A DNA stretch of 64,000 nucleotides from Castor canadensis (GCF_047511655.1 NC_133387.1:47608353-47672352); one strand, 5' to 3'. Counted from the first letter of the stretch, positions 26,061-36,017 are shown. Program-made: numbers and translations. The notes: generated by a model from the letters alone, not told the origin.

Positions 26061-26325
26061 GAGGAGAATTTGAGCTTTTAATTGAGATAGTAAATCCCAT
26101 CCCAGCAGGGACACTGGAGTTTTAGGTACTATGGGGAAAAAGTGACAGAAGAGGAGGTCTCCCCAAGAGCAGGCCAGAGGCCAGGTAAACTAGCATTCTA
26201 GGGGCTGGCCAGATTTGCCCCAAATGATAACTTTTGTCATTGGACTGGGGACCAGGAGAAAAAGGTAAAACAGAGAAACGGGCTCCACTGTCTAGGAGGA
26301 AAATGACCTTTTGTTTTTCTGCCAT
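26061..26325 (-). pseudogene. pro: ERV protease remnant (frameshifted)
   Basis: The active-site aspartate motif appears as FLLDSGARFSVL with the D codon at 26,290-26,292. Retroviral proteases have DTG or DSG here. A second conserved block near the C-terminus (LLGWDLLSQL, about 26,061-26,119) is in a different frame, after a stop near 26,122, so the gene is disrupted. It lies between the zinc knuckles and the reverse-transcriptase remnant, as expected. Aspartic protease of this type would mature the Gag and Pol precursors; this copy cannot be functional. Confidence 0.7.
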
Positions 26326-26427
26326 TATGGCTCCTCAACATTGATGCCAAGAAGTGCAGTGTGGCCAGGAGGCTTGGACCCATCAATGCATAGGAGGAGG
26401 CACCTTGTCTTCCATCTGGTGATGGGG

Positions 26428-26553
26428 GCACTTAGACCTCCAGTGGTTACCTTTGCAGAGGGAAGGGTCCCGGTTGGGGGCAGGGCTGTCTCCTGGGCTG
26501 TCCCCCCTTAAGCATTCTCTGCAGAAGTGCCCCTCCTGTCCACCATGGTAGCA
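26428..26553 (-). pseudogene. gag: ERV gag nucleocapsid, two degraded zinc knuckles
   Basis: One frame shows two zinc-knuckle-like motifs. The first (26,512-26,553) reads CYHGGQEGHFCREC; the family pattern CX2CX4HX4C is kept except that the second cysteine is glycine. The second (26,428-26,457) reads CKGNHWRSKC, one residue short between the second Cys and His. A stop codon lies just upstream. Two knuckles in tandem, followed at once by protease, is the normal gag-pro junction order. Confidence 0.65.
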
Positions 26554-26708
26554 AGTTCATGATACAGGACCCAGTCAGGTAGGGCCCTCTCTGAGAGCAG
26601 CAATGAGGCCATGGTGTCTCTTATCCTTTTCTCTCCTGTTAGTAAGGTCCCGGACATACAGACATAGTCATAAATACAGACATGGCTGCTGTATTACTTG
26701 GTTCAATG

Positions 26709-26867
26709 ACTTTTCCATTCAGCCACAGTCTGAGTTTTTTACAAATATCTGGGGCTGACTGTTAGGAATTTATCTTTGAGGAGAACCTCTCTCACCTGTG
26801 ACTCTGAGTCCACCGTGTTATGTTTTCTGATAGCTTCCTTAAGATGCTGTAGAAAGTTAAGAGTATT
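26709..26867 (-). pseudogene. gag: ERV gag capsid major homology region remnant
   Basis: Minus-strand translation gives a segment with FLQHLKEAIRKH followed by a LLKDKFLT motif, the pattern of the gamma-like capsid C-terminal domain around the major homology region. One in-frame stop lies at the SPRYL*KTQ stretch. It sits directly beside the inner L1 insertion point (26,898). The rest of the capsid, expected at 29,267-30,830 on the far side of the L1, is not recognisable. Confidence 0.65.
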
Positions 26868-26911
26868 TTTTCTTTTTTTTAAGTTGTTACTGTAAAGTAA
26901 AGTTGTTATTT

Positions 26912-29251
26912 TTTTTTTTCATTTTTCTTTTATTATTCATATGTGCATACAAGGCTTGGTTTATTTCTCCCCCCTGCCCCCACCCCCTCCCTTACCACCC
27001 ACTCCACCCCCTCCCGCTCCCCCCCTCAATACCCAGCAGAAACTATTTTGCCCTTATCTCTAATTTTGTTGTAGAGAGAGTATAAGCAATAATAGGAAGG
27101 AACAAGGGGTTTTGCTGGTTGAGATAAGGATAGCTATACAGGGCATTGACTCACATTGATTTCCTGTGCGTGGGTGTTACCTTCTAGGTTAATTCTTTTT
27201 GATCTCACCTTTTCTCTAGATCCTGGTCCCCTTTTCCTATTGGCCTCAGTTGCTTTTAAGGTATCTGCTTTAGTTTCTCTGCGTTGAGGGCAACAAATGC
27301 TATCTAGTTTTTTAGGTGTCTTACCTATCCTCACCCCTCCCTTGTGTGCTCTCGCTTTTATCGTGTGCTCAAAGTCCAATCCCATTGTTGTGTTTGCCCT
27401 TGATCTAATGTCCACATATGAGGGACAACATACGATTTTTGGTCTTTTGAGCCAGGCTAACCTCACTCAGAATGATGTTCTCCAATTCCATCCATTTACC
27501 AGCGAATGATAACATTTCGTTCTTCTTCATGGCTGCATAAAATTCCATTGTGTATAGATACCACATTTTCTTAATCCATTCGTCAGTGCTGGGGCATCTT
27601 GGCTGTTTCCATAACTTGGCTATTGTGAATAGTGCCGCAATAAACGTGGGTGTGCAGGTGCCTCTGGAGTAACAGTCTTTTGGGTATATCCCCAAGAGTG
27701 GTATTGCTGGATCAAATGGTAGATCGATGTCCAGCTTTTTAAGTAGCCTCCAAATTTTTTTCCAGAGTGGTTGTACTAGTCTACATTCCCACCAACAGTG
27801 TAAGAGGGTTCCTTTTTCCCCGCATCCTCGCCAACACCTGTTGTTGGTGGTGTTGCTGATGATGGCTATTCGAACAGGGGTGAGGTGGAATCTTAGTGTG
27901 GTTTTAATTTGCATTTCCTTTATTGCTAGAGATGGTGAGCATTTTTTCATGTGTTTTCTGGCCATTTGAATTTCTTCTTTTGAGAAAGTTCTGTTTAGTT
28001 CACCTGCCCATTTCTTTATTGGTTCATTAGTTTTGGGAGAATTTAGTTTTTTAAGTTCCCTGTATATTCTGGTTATCAGTCCTTTGTCTGATGTATAGTT
28101 GGCAAATATTTTCTCCCACTCTGTGGGTGTTCTCTTCAGTTTAGAGACCATTTCTTTTGATGAACAGAAGCTTTTTAGTTTTATGAGGTCCCATTTATCT
28201 ATGCTATCTCTTAGTTGCTGTGCTGCTGGGGTTTCATTGAGAAAGTTCTTACCTATACCTACTAACTCCAGAGTATTTCCTACTCTTTCTTTTATCAACT
28301 TAAGAGTTTGTGGTCTGATATTAAGATCCTTGATCCATTTTGAGTTAATCTTGGTATAGGGTGATATACATGGATCTAGTTTCAGTTTTTTGCAGACTGC
28401 TAACCAGTTTTCCCAGCAGTTTTTGTTGAAGAGGCTGCTATTTCTCCATCGTATATTTTTAGCTCCTTTGTCAAAGATAAGTTGCTTATAGTTGTGTGGC
28501 TTTATATCTGGATCCTCTATTCTGTTCCACTGGTCTTCATGTCTGTTTTTGTGCCAGTACCATGCTGTTTTTATTATTATTGCTTTGTAATATAGTTTGA
28601 AGTCAGGTATTGTGATACCTCCTGCATTGTTCTTTTGACTGAGTATTGCCTTGGCTATTCGTGGCCTCTTGTGTTTCCATATAAATTTAACAGTAGATTT
28701 TTCAATCTCTTTGATGAATGTCATTGGAATTTTGATGGGAATTGCATTAAACATGTAGATTACTTTTGGGAGTATAGACATTTTTACTATGTTGATTCTA
28801 CCAATCCATGAGCATGGGAGATCTCTCCACTTTCTATAGTCTTCCTCAATCTCTTTCTTCAGAAGTGTATAGTTTTCCTTGTAGAGGTCTTTCACATCTT
28901 TTGTTAGGTTTACACCTAGGTATTTGATTTTTTTTGAGGCTATTGTAAATGGAATTGTTTTCATACATTCTTTTTCCGTTTGCTCATTGTTAGTGTATAG
29001 AAATGCTAATGATTTTTCTATGTTGATTTTATATCCTGCTACCTTGCTATAGCTATTGATGATGTCTAGAAGCTTCTGAGTAGAGTTTTTTGGGTCTTTA
29101 AGGTATAGGATCATGTCATCTGCAAATAGGGATATTTTGACAGTTTCTTTACCTATTTGTATTCCTTTTATTCCTTCTTCTTGCCTAATTGCTCTGGCTA
29201 GGAATTCCAGTACTATGTTGAATAGGAGTGGAGATAGTGGGCATCCTTGTC
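26912..29251 (-). mobile_element. Young 5'-truncated L1 inserted in the ERV
   Basis: Contains the C-terminal part of L1 ORF2, the 3' UTR with a long purine/G-rich tract, and a poly(A) tail seen as the T-run after 26,910. It is flanked by a 15-base direct repeat, taaagttgttatttt, at 26,898-26,912 and 29,252-29,266 (the inner edges merge with the tail). It begins in the reverse-transcriptase coding region, so more than half of the element was lost at insertion. The position inside ERV sequence shows it is younger than the provirus. Confidence 0.92.
27405..29250 (-). pseudogene. L1 ORF2 protein, C-terminal part, frame intact
   Basis: ORF2 encodes the L1 endonuclease-reverse transcriptase; this is roughly its last 615 codons. 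The frame is open from the truncation point to the normal end (…SLICGH, stop at 27,405). The palm-domain FADDMILY motif sits at about 29,100-29,125, so the catalytic aspartate pair is present. Downstream are the thumb and the C-terminal region. The usual ORF2 length is about 1,250-1,280 codons, so the endonuclease, Z region and RT fingers are missing along with ORF1 and the promoter. It cannot move on its own, but the absence of any stop or frameshift marks a recent insertion. Confidence 0.88.
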
Positions 29252-29266
29252 TAAAGTTGTTATTTT

Positions 29267-30830
29267 ACATTGACACCTGACACTCCGGAGAGCAAGTCTC
29301 TGAACTGTTCTGGGCCTCAGTTTCCTCGCTTGAAGAATGAGGGATCTGGTCTAGGTTAAACTACGTTTTTCTTGGCTTAGAAGTTAGAAATTTGTATAGG
29401 GGACCTCAGTTTACTTGGCTACTTTTACAGAAAAGGTCTAATTGGAGTATGGTATTATAATTTAAGGAACCCTGTGAAGGCCACTTCTGTTGGTCACCCA
29501 AGGCATACTGAGGTGGACCTCAGTACAAAGCTTCCAACATCTACCAGCCATAAGACTGGAAGATCCAGGTCCCATGTAGAAAGAACAAAACGTTAGGATC
29601 CTGTCTTTTAGCTAACAGCAGGCAGCCTCTTTAATAAAGGCTACCTTTTCAACAAAGAAATCATTTGTAAAGTTAGAGAAGGGCAATCAGAGGGCATTTC
29701 AGGCCAATAACAGTGCTATATGGGACAACTAGTGTTAATATTTAGAGGGAAAAATTTATGCTGAGTCCAAAGGTATAGAAAATTCTAAATGAGAAATTTG
29801 GAGACCACAGTAATGTCTATTTTGTTATTTCTGGAACTATAACCTTGAGCTAACAATTGACTTACAAGGGTCTGATGCCCTGAGGTGTGAGGTGGGGCTA
29901 GGAGCAGGACTTGTGCAAGGTGCCACTCCCTGCACACACACCTGGGACAAGTGACCCTGACAGCCTAGGCCTGATCCTGTGGCCTGTCGCCCCTCCCCCC
30001 TTCCCGTGTACTCTGTGTGCGTTTATTCTAGGGGAAGTGGGTGTGGGCTGCAGCCATCACCACATGTGGCTGGTGGCCCAGGATGTGCTGGGTCCTCTCT
30101 ATGGATTTTCTTAGCTATGGCAGGTGTTTTTGCTGTGTCCGGAAAACAGCATCCTGTGCACAGGTATGCCTGTTTGCTTTCCCTCCTCCCCTTGTGGGGG
30201 TGGAGTTAGAGCATGAGCATGGCAGCTGCAGTTTTTTGTAAGCGCTTTTGTAAAGCGGCTGACTTAAAGTTACGTTAGACTGAGAGGCCTGGCAAACTAG
30301 TTGGAATAGCTTAAGTCATAAGGTACCATGCTACAGGTTTTTCATGGGAGGCAGGGTCCCAGTAAGCCCAGGGAGGGGAAGGCAGACAGAGACAAAGGAC
30401 ATGTGGTGAGACCATGGAGGAGGCAGAAAGGTGTGCTGCCGTCTTAGGTAAGGGAGGGGAAGGCAGAGCCTGGAGGCATGACACACACTTAAGGGATTAG
30501 CCATCACCTGTGTCTCCAGGTTGCTCCCATTGATTGGTATTGGCAGGCTTTCAGGAAACGAAACCTCCACTCTCCAGTCACCGAATAAAGCATGAGTTCT
30601 CCCAGAGCTGGAACCGCCTTAAGGCCAGAATTGGCAAGGAGTGGCTTGCTTAACTCCATGACAGGGAAAGTTTTTCAGGAAGATAGGAGGAGATAGGTAT
30701 AGTAAGCAGTGCAAGAAGTCTGCTTACATGGGGAAGGAGGAGGTTTGGAGAGGAATTGGCTGATTTAGAAACTGGTTTACAGGCTAACAGAATCTGCGCA
30801 GGGGAACAGAAATTACAGAGGGAGGATTTG
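29267..30830 (-). other. ERV internal region between matrix and the inner L1
   Basis: By position this should be the rest of gag matrix, a proline-rich linker and capsid N-terminal domain. The minus strand has one proline-rich open segment (30,331-30,570) but many stops and no motif I can name. The part next to the L1 (29,285-29,370) resembles a MIR instead of gag and is described separately. Confidence 0.4.
29285..29370 (+). repeat. MIR-like segment inside the provirus
   Basis: gagcaagtctctgaactgttctgggcctcagtttcctcgcttgaagaatgag fits the MIR core at most positions. It lies in the ERV internal region next to the inner L1. Confidence 0.5.
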
Positions 30831-30916
30831 AAGTCAGAGAGCTGGATTTAGATGGAGGTATGAAAAGGCTTGGACATAATGAAATCTCTCCCCATTGTCC
30901 CGATCGCTCACAGTAG

Positions 30917-31123
30917 TTATATGTCCCGTAAAAGGTTGGGATTTAAAGACCCAAAAAAGGGCCAGTGATTTTGGTTGTCTAAAGAATAAGTGGGCCAGAT
31001 TTGAGTGCAAAAGCGGATTAAATTTTTTTTTTTTATGTCTGGAGTCAAACCCAAGGTGTCTAAATTATTGAGGAGGCATCTCAGTGGGGAGTCAGACAGC
31101 AGAGAAGATGTAGAGGCACCCAT
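30917..31123 (-). pseudogene. gag: ERV gag matrix (MA) remnant
   Basis: A start at 31,123 gives a protein opening MGAST, so glycine 2 could be the myristoylation site typical of retroviral matrix. About 67 residues follow with the matrix-like pattern (proline, leucine-rich helix, a cysteine, then a WP...WP segment) before a stop at 30,917-30,919. Continuation of the family pattern, ending near a YVQAF motif around 30,860, is only seen after a frame change, so the gene is broken. The frame also stays open 32 codons upstream of this Met (to 31,219); I prefer the internal Met because of the myristoylation signal. It lies about 500 bases after the primer site, a normal leader length. Confidence 0.7.
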
Positions 31124-31598
31124 TATGAGGGACCCAGTCCCGGAATAGGAGAGGAGGATGTTATGTACTGTGGAGCATCCTCGCGCAGCACAAATACCTG
31201 AGAACAGCACAAGGCCCACGAGAATCAGTTGTCACTGAGTTCTAGTGGCATGCTGGGCCAAATGGCAGAGGGCTATGGGTCAACTGGGCCCAGGCTTTTT
31301 GACAACAGGTGTCTGAGACCCACGACAAAATGGATCCAAGCCTGACAACTGAGGGAATCCCTCTGCTGCCTGAGCCACCCAGAGATAGTCAAACAGGGGG
31401 AGTGTTTGAAAACCCCAGAGACACTGAAGGGAGAGACTGCAAAGGGAGCCTGAGAATGGTATGTGGACTCACCAAAGAATGTCCGGTGTTGGATGCAAGC
31501 AGGCCGATTGGGAGGATGAGTCCTGGCCAGTCATGTCCTCAGGGTGGTCGTGGGGTGAGTTGGAATGGGGGTCCCACCAGGATTAGTGGGGAGCCCCC

Positions 31599-31616
31599 AT
31601 CCGAGTCATGGAACCA
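31599..31616 (-). other. Primer-binding site, tRNA-Glu-like
   Basis: Three bases inside the 5' LTR, the minus strand reads TGGTTCCATGACTCGGAT. It fits the complement of the tRNA-Glu 3' end (TGGTTCCCTGACCGGGAA) at 14 of 18 bases, including the first seven. Other primers I considered (Pro, Gln, Lys, Arg, Phe, Leu) fit worse. The mismatches may be decay or an isoacceptor variant. Confidence 0.65.
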
Positions 31617-31619
31617 AAA

Positions 31620-31915
31620 TGTTGGAAATGTAGGCTCCAAAAGTGACCACGTGGAGAGGAGTGATCTGGCCAAGAGATTCTTTATTGCCGGGTGGGAGAG
31701 GGAGAGAGCCAAGAGAGAGAAGCAGGAAGGGGCTTAAATACCTCTCAGTGGGACTCAGCATGATCTGATTGGTTAGGATCTTATGGTTCATGCTGATTGG
31801 AGGTTGGGGCAGAAGGAGGATTCAAGCTAGACTTGAGGCAGGACCATGACTCTGGGATACGGAAGCTTAAGGGTGCAATAAGAACTGAAACCTATCAGCA
31901 TCATTATTGCCAACA
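31620..31915 (-). repeat. 5' LTR of the provirus (296 bp)
   Basis: Begins tgttgg and ends ccaaca on the + strand. It holds the same TATA-like box (complement of 31,733-31,740) and AATAAA (complement of 31,681-31,686) as its partner. As the 5' LTR it would have been the promoter of the provirus, firing toward lower coordinates. Confidence 0.9.
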
Positions 31916-31920
31916 ATGAG
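31916..31920. repeat. Target-site duplication atgag, right copy
   Basis: Partner of 24,138-24,142. The sequence continues without a break into the flank, which reads as one pre-insertion repeat when joined across the provirus. Confidence 0.85.
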
Positions 31921-32115
31921 GGTATATATGGTGGATGAATGAATTTTGTATCCATATATGAAAATAGAAGAATGAAACCTATTGAAATTGTTCTAAGAAG
32001 CAGGGAAGGGAGAAGGAGAACAATGATGGGGTAAATCTAACTAAGATATGTCGTAAGCACATGTAAAAATACCACAGTGTATCCCTGTACAACTATTATA
32101 TGCCAACAAAATTTT
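31921..32115 (+). repeat. Old L1 3' UTR piece, right of the provirus
   Basis: Contains a tail-like block (ccctgtacaactattatatgccaacaaaatttt) of the kind found at the 3' end of rodent L1 elements. Continuation of 24,060-24,137 across the provirus. Confidence 0.4.
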
Positions 32116-32309
32116 AAAAGAAACCCAAAGAAAAATCTTAAAGCTAAGAGAAAAATGTAGTGATTTATATTATGAAAATGACCTAACCAACAAGGAAAAA
32201 CCTGTTTGAAAAATTCTTTCAAAGTAAGTAACTCATTGATCAGACTAGTAAAGAAAAAATAACAAAAGTAAATTTCATCAATTTTTAAAATGGAATAAAA
32301 CCATATTAT

Positions 32310-32546
32310 TTTTTCTTTTTTGGGGGGGAAAGGGGTAGGACTGGGTTTGAACTCAGAGCTTCACACTAGCAAAGCAGGTACTCTACCATGTGAGCCATAT
32401 CTCCAACCCATTTTGCTCAGGTTATTTTGAAGATGGGGGTCTTGTGAATTATTTAGCCAGGCTGGCCTTGAACTGTTATCCTCCTGAGCTCAGCCTCCCA
32501 AGTAGCTAGGATTACAGGTGCAATCCCCTGGCACCAGCTTGATAGT
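32310..32546 (-). repeat. Composite SINE
   Basis: tRNA-like part first (gggtttgaactcagagcttcacactagcaaagc...gtgagcc), then the 7SL-type part (ccaggctggccttgaactgttatcctcctg...attacaggtgc), in minus orientation. T-rich tail at 32,310. Confidence 0.85.
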
Positions 32547-32894
32547 TTTTTAAAAATAAAGTATATAAAATTTTAAGTTAAAAGATAATATAAGCAATTT
32601 CAAGCCAATAAACTTGAAAATCTTGACCAAATGGAATTTTTTTTCAAAAACTTTATTATTATTATTTACAGAAAAAGAAGCAAAAGCAAAAATAGATCAA
32701 TGACCATTAAAGAAAATGAAGCCATGGTCAAATTCCCATCCAATACAAAGTATATCCAGACTTACAAAGAAGGAAAGATACATAGGGTGTTTATAAGGCT
32801 AATAGCTCCAAAAAGAAACAAGGCAAATTCTGCCCAAGAAATAAAATTGAGGTCTTCTCATTTAAGGACATAAAAGTGGATTCTTTTTTATTTC

Positions 32895-33010
32895 TTTTTT
32901 TTTCCTGTGTGTGTATGCGTGTGCATGCCTGTGTTCTGCTGAGGATGGAACCCAGGTCCGTGAGCATGCCAGGCAAGTGCTCTACCACTGAGCTGTACTC
33001 CCTGCCCTGA
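32895..33010 (-). repeat. ID-like SINE
   Basis: gatggaacccaggtccgtgagcatgcc then aagtgctctaccactgagctgtac. Minus orientation, T-rich tail with a short GT run. Confidence 0.75.
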
Positions 33011-33689
33011 AAGGTAGATTCTTAAATAAATATTTGCAAATCGAAATTGGTACTGTGTCAAAAAGATAACCTAGTAGATCTTATGACCGTCTATTAAAAT
33101 TGTTCACTATTTTAAAAAATTATGTATGTACTTTACTATGCTAACAGGTTAAATATGAAGCAATATGACCATGCAAGATGCTGTAAGTAAAACTTAAACT
33201 GGAATTCAATGTTCATTTCTCCTTTCTTAAAAAAAGAGTGAATCGAAGAAGGAGGACAAGGAAAGAGAAATTGAGCAAGGGTGTGTGATTTCATGTGAAA
33301 TTCTAGTCTCAGCCTGATCCAAGGAAAAAATCCAGACCATTAAATTGTTCCTCAGAGCATATCCTTTCTTGAGGTAAGGAAGCTGGACTTTTGGTCTCCC
33401 AAACCAGTCACTGGCTTCAGGCCAAGGGAATGGTTGGGTATTTGGGTGGTCACGAGGGCCATAACACTTCATGCTGCAGGCTCTACAGAGAGGGCAAGCT
33501 GACTCTAGTGCCAGGTCAGATGCCATCCTTTAACTACAAATGCTTAGCTGGGGCTGGGCACACAGAGCTGACAAAGTAAACCCAAGGGCATCTAGCTGGC
33601 ATGACAAAAATGTGACCACAATCAACACCTCCCATGCTGCCTGCTTTCATGACCAGGCACCCTCATATTCTGCTGCTACAATGAATAAT

Positions 33690-33870
33690 ACCTTTTATAG
33701 TCCTGCAGCTGGTTGCTGACCATCCAGAGTATTTGCTTCTGCCAGTGGGTACAAGTACATGTCCTTGGAGTCAGATCAGGCAGCCATGGCAGTAGAAGAT
33801 GACCTGGCTGATTCAAAGCTGCACAGGGCATACTTTGGGCTTACCTGGTCCTTTAGTTCAGTGATTTTCT
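33690..33870 (+). pseudogene. Possible processed-pseudogene fragment, unrecognised
   Basis: One frame is open from after a stop near 33,720 to a stop near 33,869 and has the look of real protein: SGYKYMSLESDQAAMAVEDD then a basic stretch and a YFGLTWSFSSVIF hydrophobic end. Upstream, the same frame reads an asparagine- and alanine-rich segment before the stop. I cannot name the parent gene. The neighbouring 33,300-34,000 is GC-richer than the L1 DNA on both sides and holds no repeat I know. Confidence 0.3.
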
Positions 33871-34204
33871 GAGACAGGTATTGGCAGATAGACACAGATA
33901 GTACATTTCCAGAGTCTGCTTATGAGTGGCCAGACATTTCATAGCCTGTATCTAGAGATTTCTCTTGGCCTTTCACAGAAGGGTTAAGCCAGAAGTTCTT
34001 AGAGGTACAAGAATCATTCTGTCCAGCATTTATTTTATTGGTGTCTTCATCCTCAAGAATTCTATTTCTTTAAGTAGGCCTGAGTGTCTGACCTATGTTA
34101 ATTTCCTTCTTGCTGAAAAACTTTTAACGTTTCTTGCAAGGTACTTTTACTGGCAACAAATTCCCACATTTTTGATTGTCTGAGAAAGTCTATTACCCCT
34201 CCCC

Positions 34205-34300
34205 TCTCATTTATTGGGGTCAGAGGTGCTGGAGATCAAAACCATAGCATTTTGGATGTGGGGCAAGCATTCTACCACTAAGCTGCATCTCTAGCCTTTC
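34205..34300 (-). repeat. ID-like SINE
   Basis: gctggagatcaaaaccatagc, gggcaagcattctaccactaagctgcatc. Diverged, minus orientation. Confidence 0.7.
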
Positions 34301-34682
34301 TCCTTTACTTTTGAAGGATACTTTCATAAGGTACAGAATTCTAGGTTGTGGGATCTGTTCTCAACACTTTATATATTCATCTTCTTGCTTGAATGGTTTC
34401 TGAGGAAAAGCTGGATGCAATTCTTATCTTTGCTCGTGTGTAGTTAAGGTGTTTCTCCCTCCCCCACATTGCCTCAAGCTTCATTTAAGATTACTTTCTT
34501 AATCTTTGGTTTCTCTGAATTTTGAATGATAGGCCTAGACTTTTATGTTTTGTTTTGTTATTTAAATTCTATTTGGTGAACTCTGAGCTTCCTAAATTTA
34601 CAGCTTGTGATGACACCAATTTGGAGAAATTCTCAGTCATTATTGTTTCAAATACTGCTGGGTTCACTTCTGTCATTTAAAC

Positions 34683-34756
34683 AATTCTGGGGACAAAGCC
34701 CAGGGCTTCGTGCATGCTAGGTAAGCCCTCTACCACTGAGCTATACCCTCAGTCCT
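34683..34756 (-). repeat. ID-like SINE
   Basis: caaagcccagggcttcgtgcatgctagg then ctctaccactgagctatacc. Minus orientation. Confidence 0.75.
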
Positions 34757-35170
34757 AATATTCTTATTATGCTTACATTACAATTTTCATACGTGGATAT
34801 CTCATGCATTTCTTCCTCCCTTTTTTCTCTTTGCTTTTTGCATTTTTGATAGCTGCTACTGTTATAGCCTCAAGTATTGACTTTTTTCCCCAGCCATGTC
34901 TAGTCTACTAATGAGTCCATCAAAGGCATTCTTCATTTCTGACACAGCATTTTTGATCTCTAGTGTTTCTTTTTGGTTTTTAGAATTCCCATCTCTCTGT
35001 TACATTATCCATTTTTTTTCTGTCATGTTGTCTGCTTTTCCCATATGCCTTTAGCATATTCATCAGAGTTAACCTGTTCTGATAATTGCAACATGTCTGC
35101 CATATCTGACTCTGACTCTGTTTTGATATTTGCTCACTCTCTTCACACACTATGTGTGGTTTTTCTGTTT

Positions 35171-35175
<5 letters not shown>

Positions 35176-35202
<27 letters not shown>
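35176..35202. repeat. (GT)n microsatellite
   Basis: About 13 GT units within old L1. Confidence 0.9.
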
Positions 35203-35957
35203 GTTTTCTGGTTTTTTATTATTTCATGTTATTAGTCCTTTTTATTTTTTGTTGTTGAAAAGTGGACAGGACCTTGCTGGGTATTAGGAGCTGTAGTAAA
35301 TAATTCTTTAGTAACACATGGTAAGATGTTAGGGAAGGGAGTTTCACAGTTCTATGACTAAGCCTCAGTCTCTTGGTGAGTCTATGCCCGTGAACCGTGA
35401 ACGCTGAACTTGGCTGGAGTTGGATATTTCCTTCCTCCAGGTCAGTTACTGATGGACTCTGGTTAAGTAGGTACTCCTGAGGGCAGGCCTTGTTATAAAG
35501 AGATGTGTTTCATAATGGCTTATTTTCCCTTCCCCCTGCCAGAAGCATGAGGGGATTTTTTTCCTCTGGTATTCACCGTGAAGTGTGGGGTAAAAATTTG
35601 AAAAGTGTGGGGACCCCCTACAATTGGGTCCCATGAAGTTTTTAACTGTCAGACTTGTCCACACTGAGACTCTGATGATCTCAGTTAGAGCTCAGGTTCT
35701 CCCACCCTGGTACTGGGTCCCAGGCAGATTTATGTTCATTGGGTTTTACTCTAGTAAATTGTGATTCTTTGTATCTATCTTTCTAGCTCTGGGGACAGAT
35801 TTTCCTGTGACCTTACTTCTCTGGTGGATATAAGGAGAGTTGTTGATTTTTCAGTTCATTCAGATTTTTACTTCTTGTCAAGAAGGAGTGGTGACTTCTG
35901 AGGTTACATGCCCTATACTTTCTTTTTAATGGACTTACTATATTAAGTGTATAAGTG

Positions 35958-35958
35958 A

Positions 35959-36000
<42 letters not shown>
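35958..36000. repeat. (AT)n microsatellite
   Basis: About 20 perfect AT units directly joined to the T-run tail of a composite SINE. Confidence 0.95.

Positions 36001-36017
<17 letters not shown>

Larger units (their letters stand above)
24143..31915 (-). mobile_element. Endogenous retrovirus, two-LTR provirus, env not recognisable
   Basis: A complete insertion unit: LTRs of about 300 bp at both ends, each with TGTTGG at the left edge and CCAACA or CCAGCA at the right, flanked by the 5-base duplication atgag (24,138-24,142 and 31,916-31,920). Element orientation is minus: tRNA-Glu-like primer site inside the right LTR (31,599-31,616), polypurine tract inside the left LTR (24,444-24,457). In element order there are remnants of gag matrix, capsid homology region, zinc knuckles, protease and reverse transcriptase, all broken. 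Most of pol and all recognisable env are missing. Removing the inner L1 leaves about 5.4 kb. Motifs fit a class I (gamma-like) ERV; the family name is unknown to me. Confidence 0.9.
32116..33230 (+). repeat. Old L1-like sequence with two SINEs
   Basis: A-rich stretch with degraded ORF2-like blocks (for example aaattcccatccaatacaaag near 32,730). Interrupted by SINEs at 32,310-32,546 and 32,895-33,010. No usable frame. Confidence 0.4.
34010..35830 (-). repeat. Ancient L1 (L1M-type) 5' region
   Basis: Complement of the old L1 internal sequence: a blocks series including ggaaaagctggatgcaattcttatctttg, ttggagaaattctcagtcattattg, and ctgataattgcaacatgtctgcc. The order gives minus orientation. ID SINEs lie at 34,205-34,300 and 34,683-34,756 and a (GT)n run at 35,176-35,201. 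Confidence 0.6.

Noticed and set aside
27727..28359. Hydrophobic + strand frames of 80-86 codons, with twins at 39,762-40,395 on the minus strand
   Set aside because: They are antisense shadows of L1 ORF2 in both copies.
31309..31737. 142-codon + strand frame
   Set aside because: It is antisense to the ERV leader and 5' LTR.
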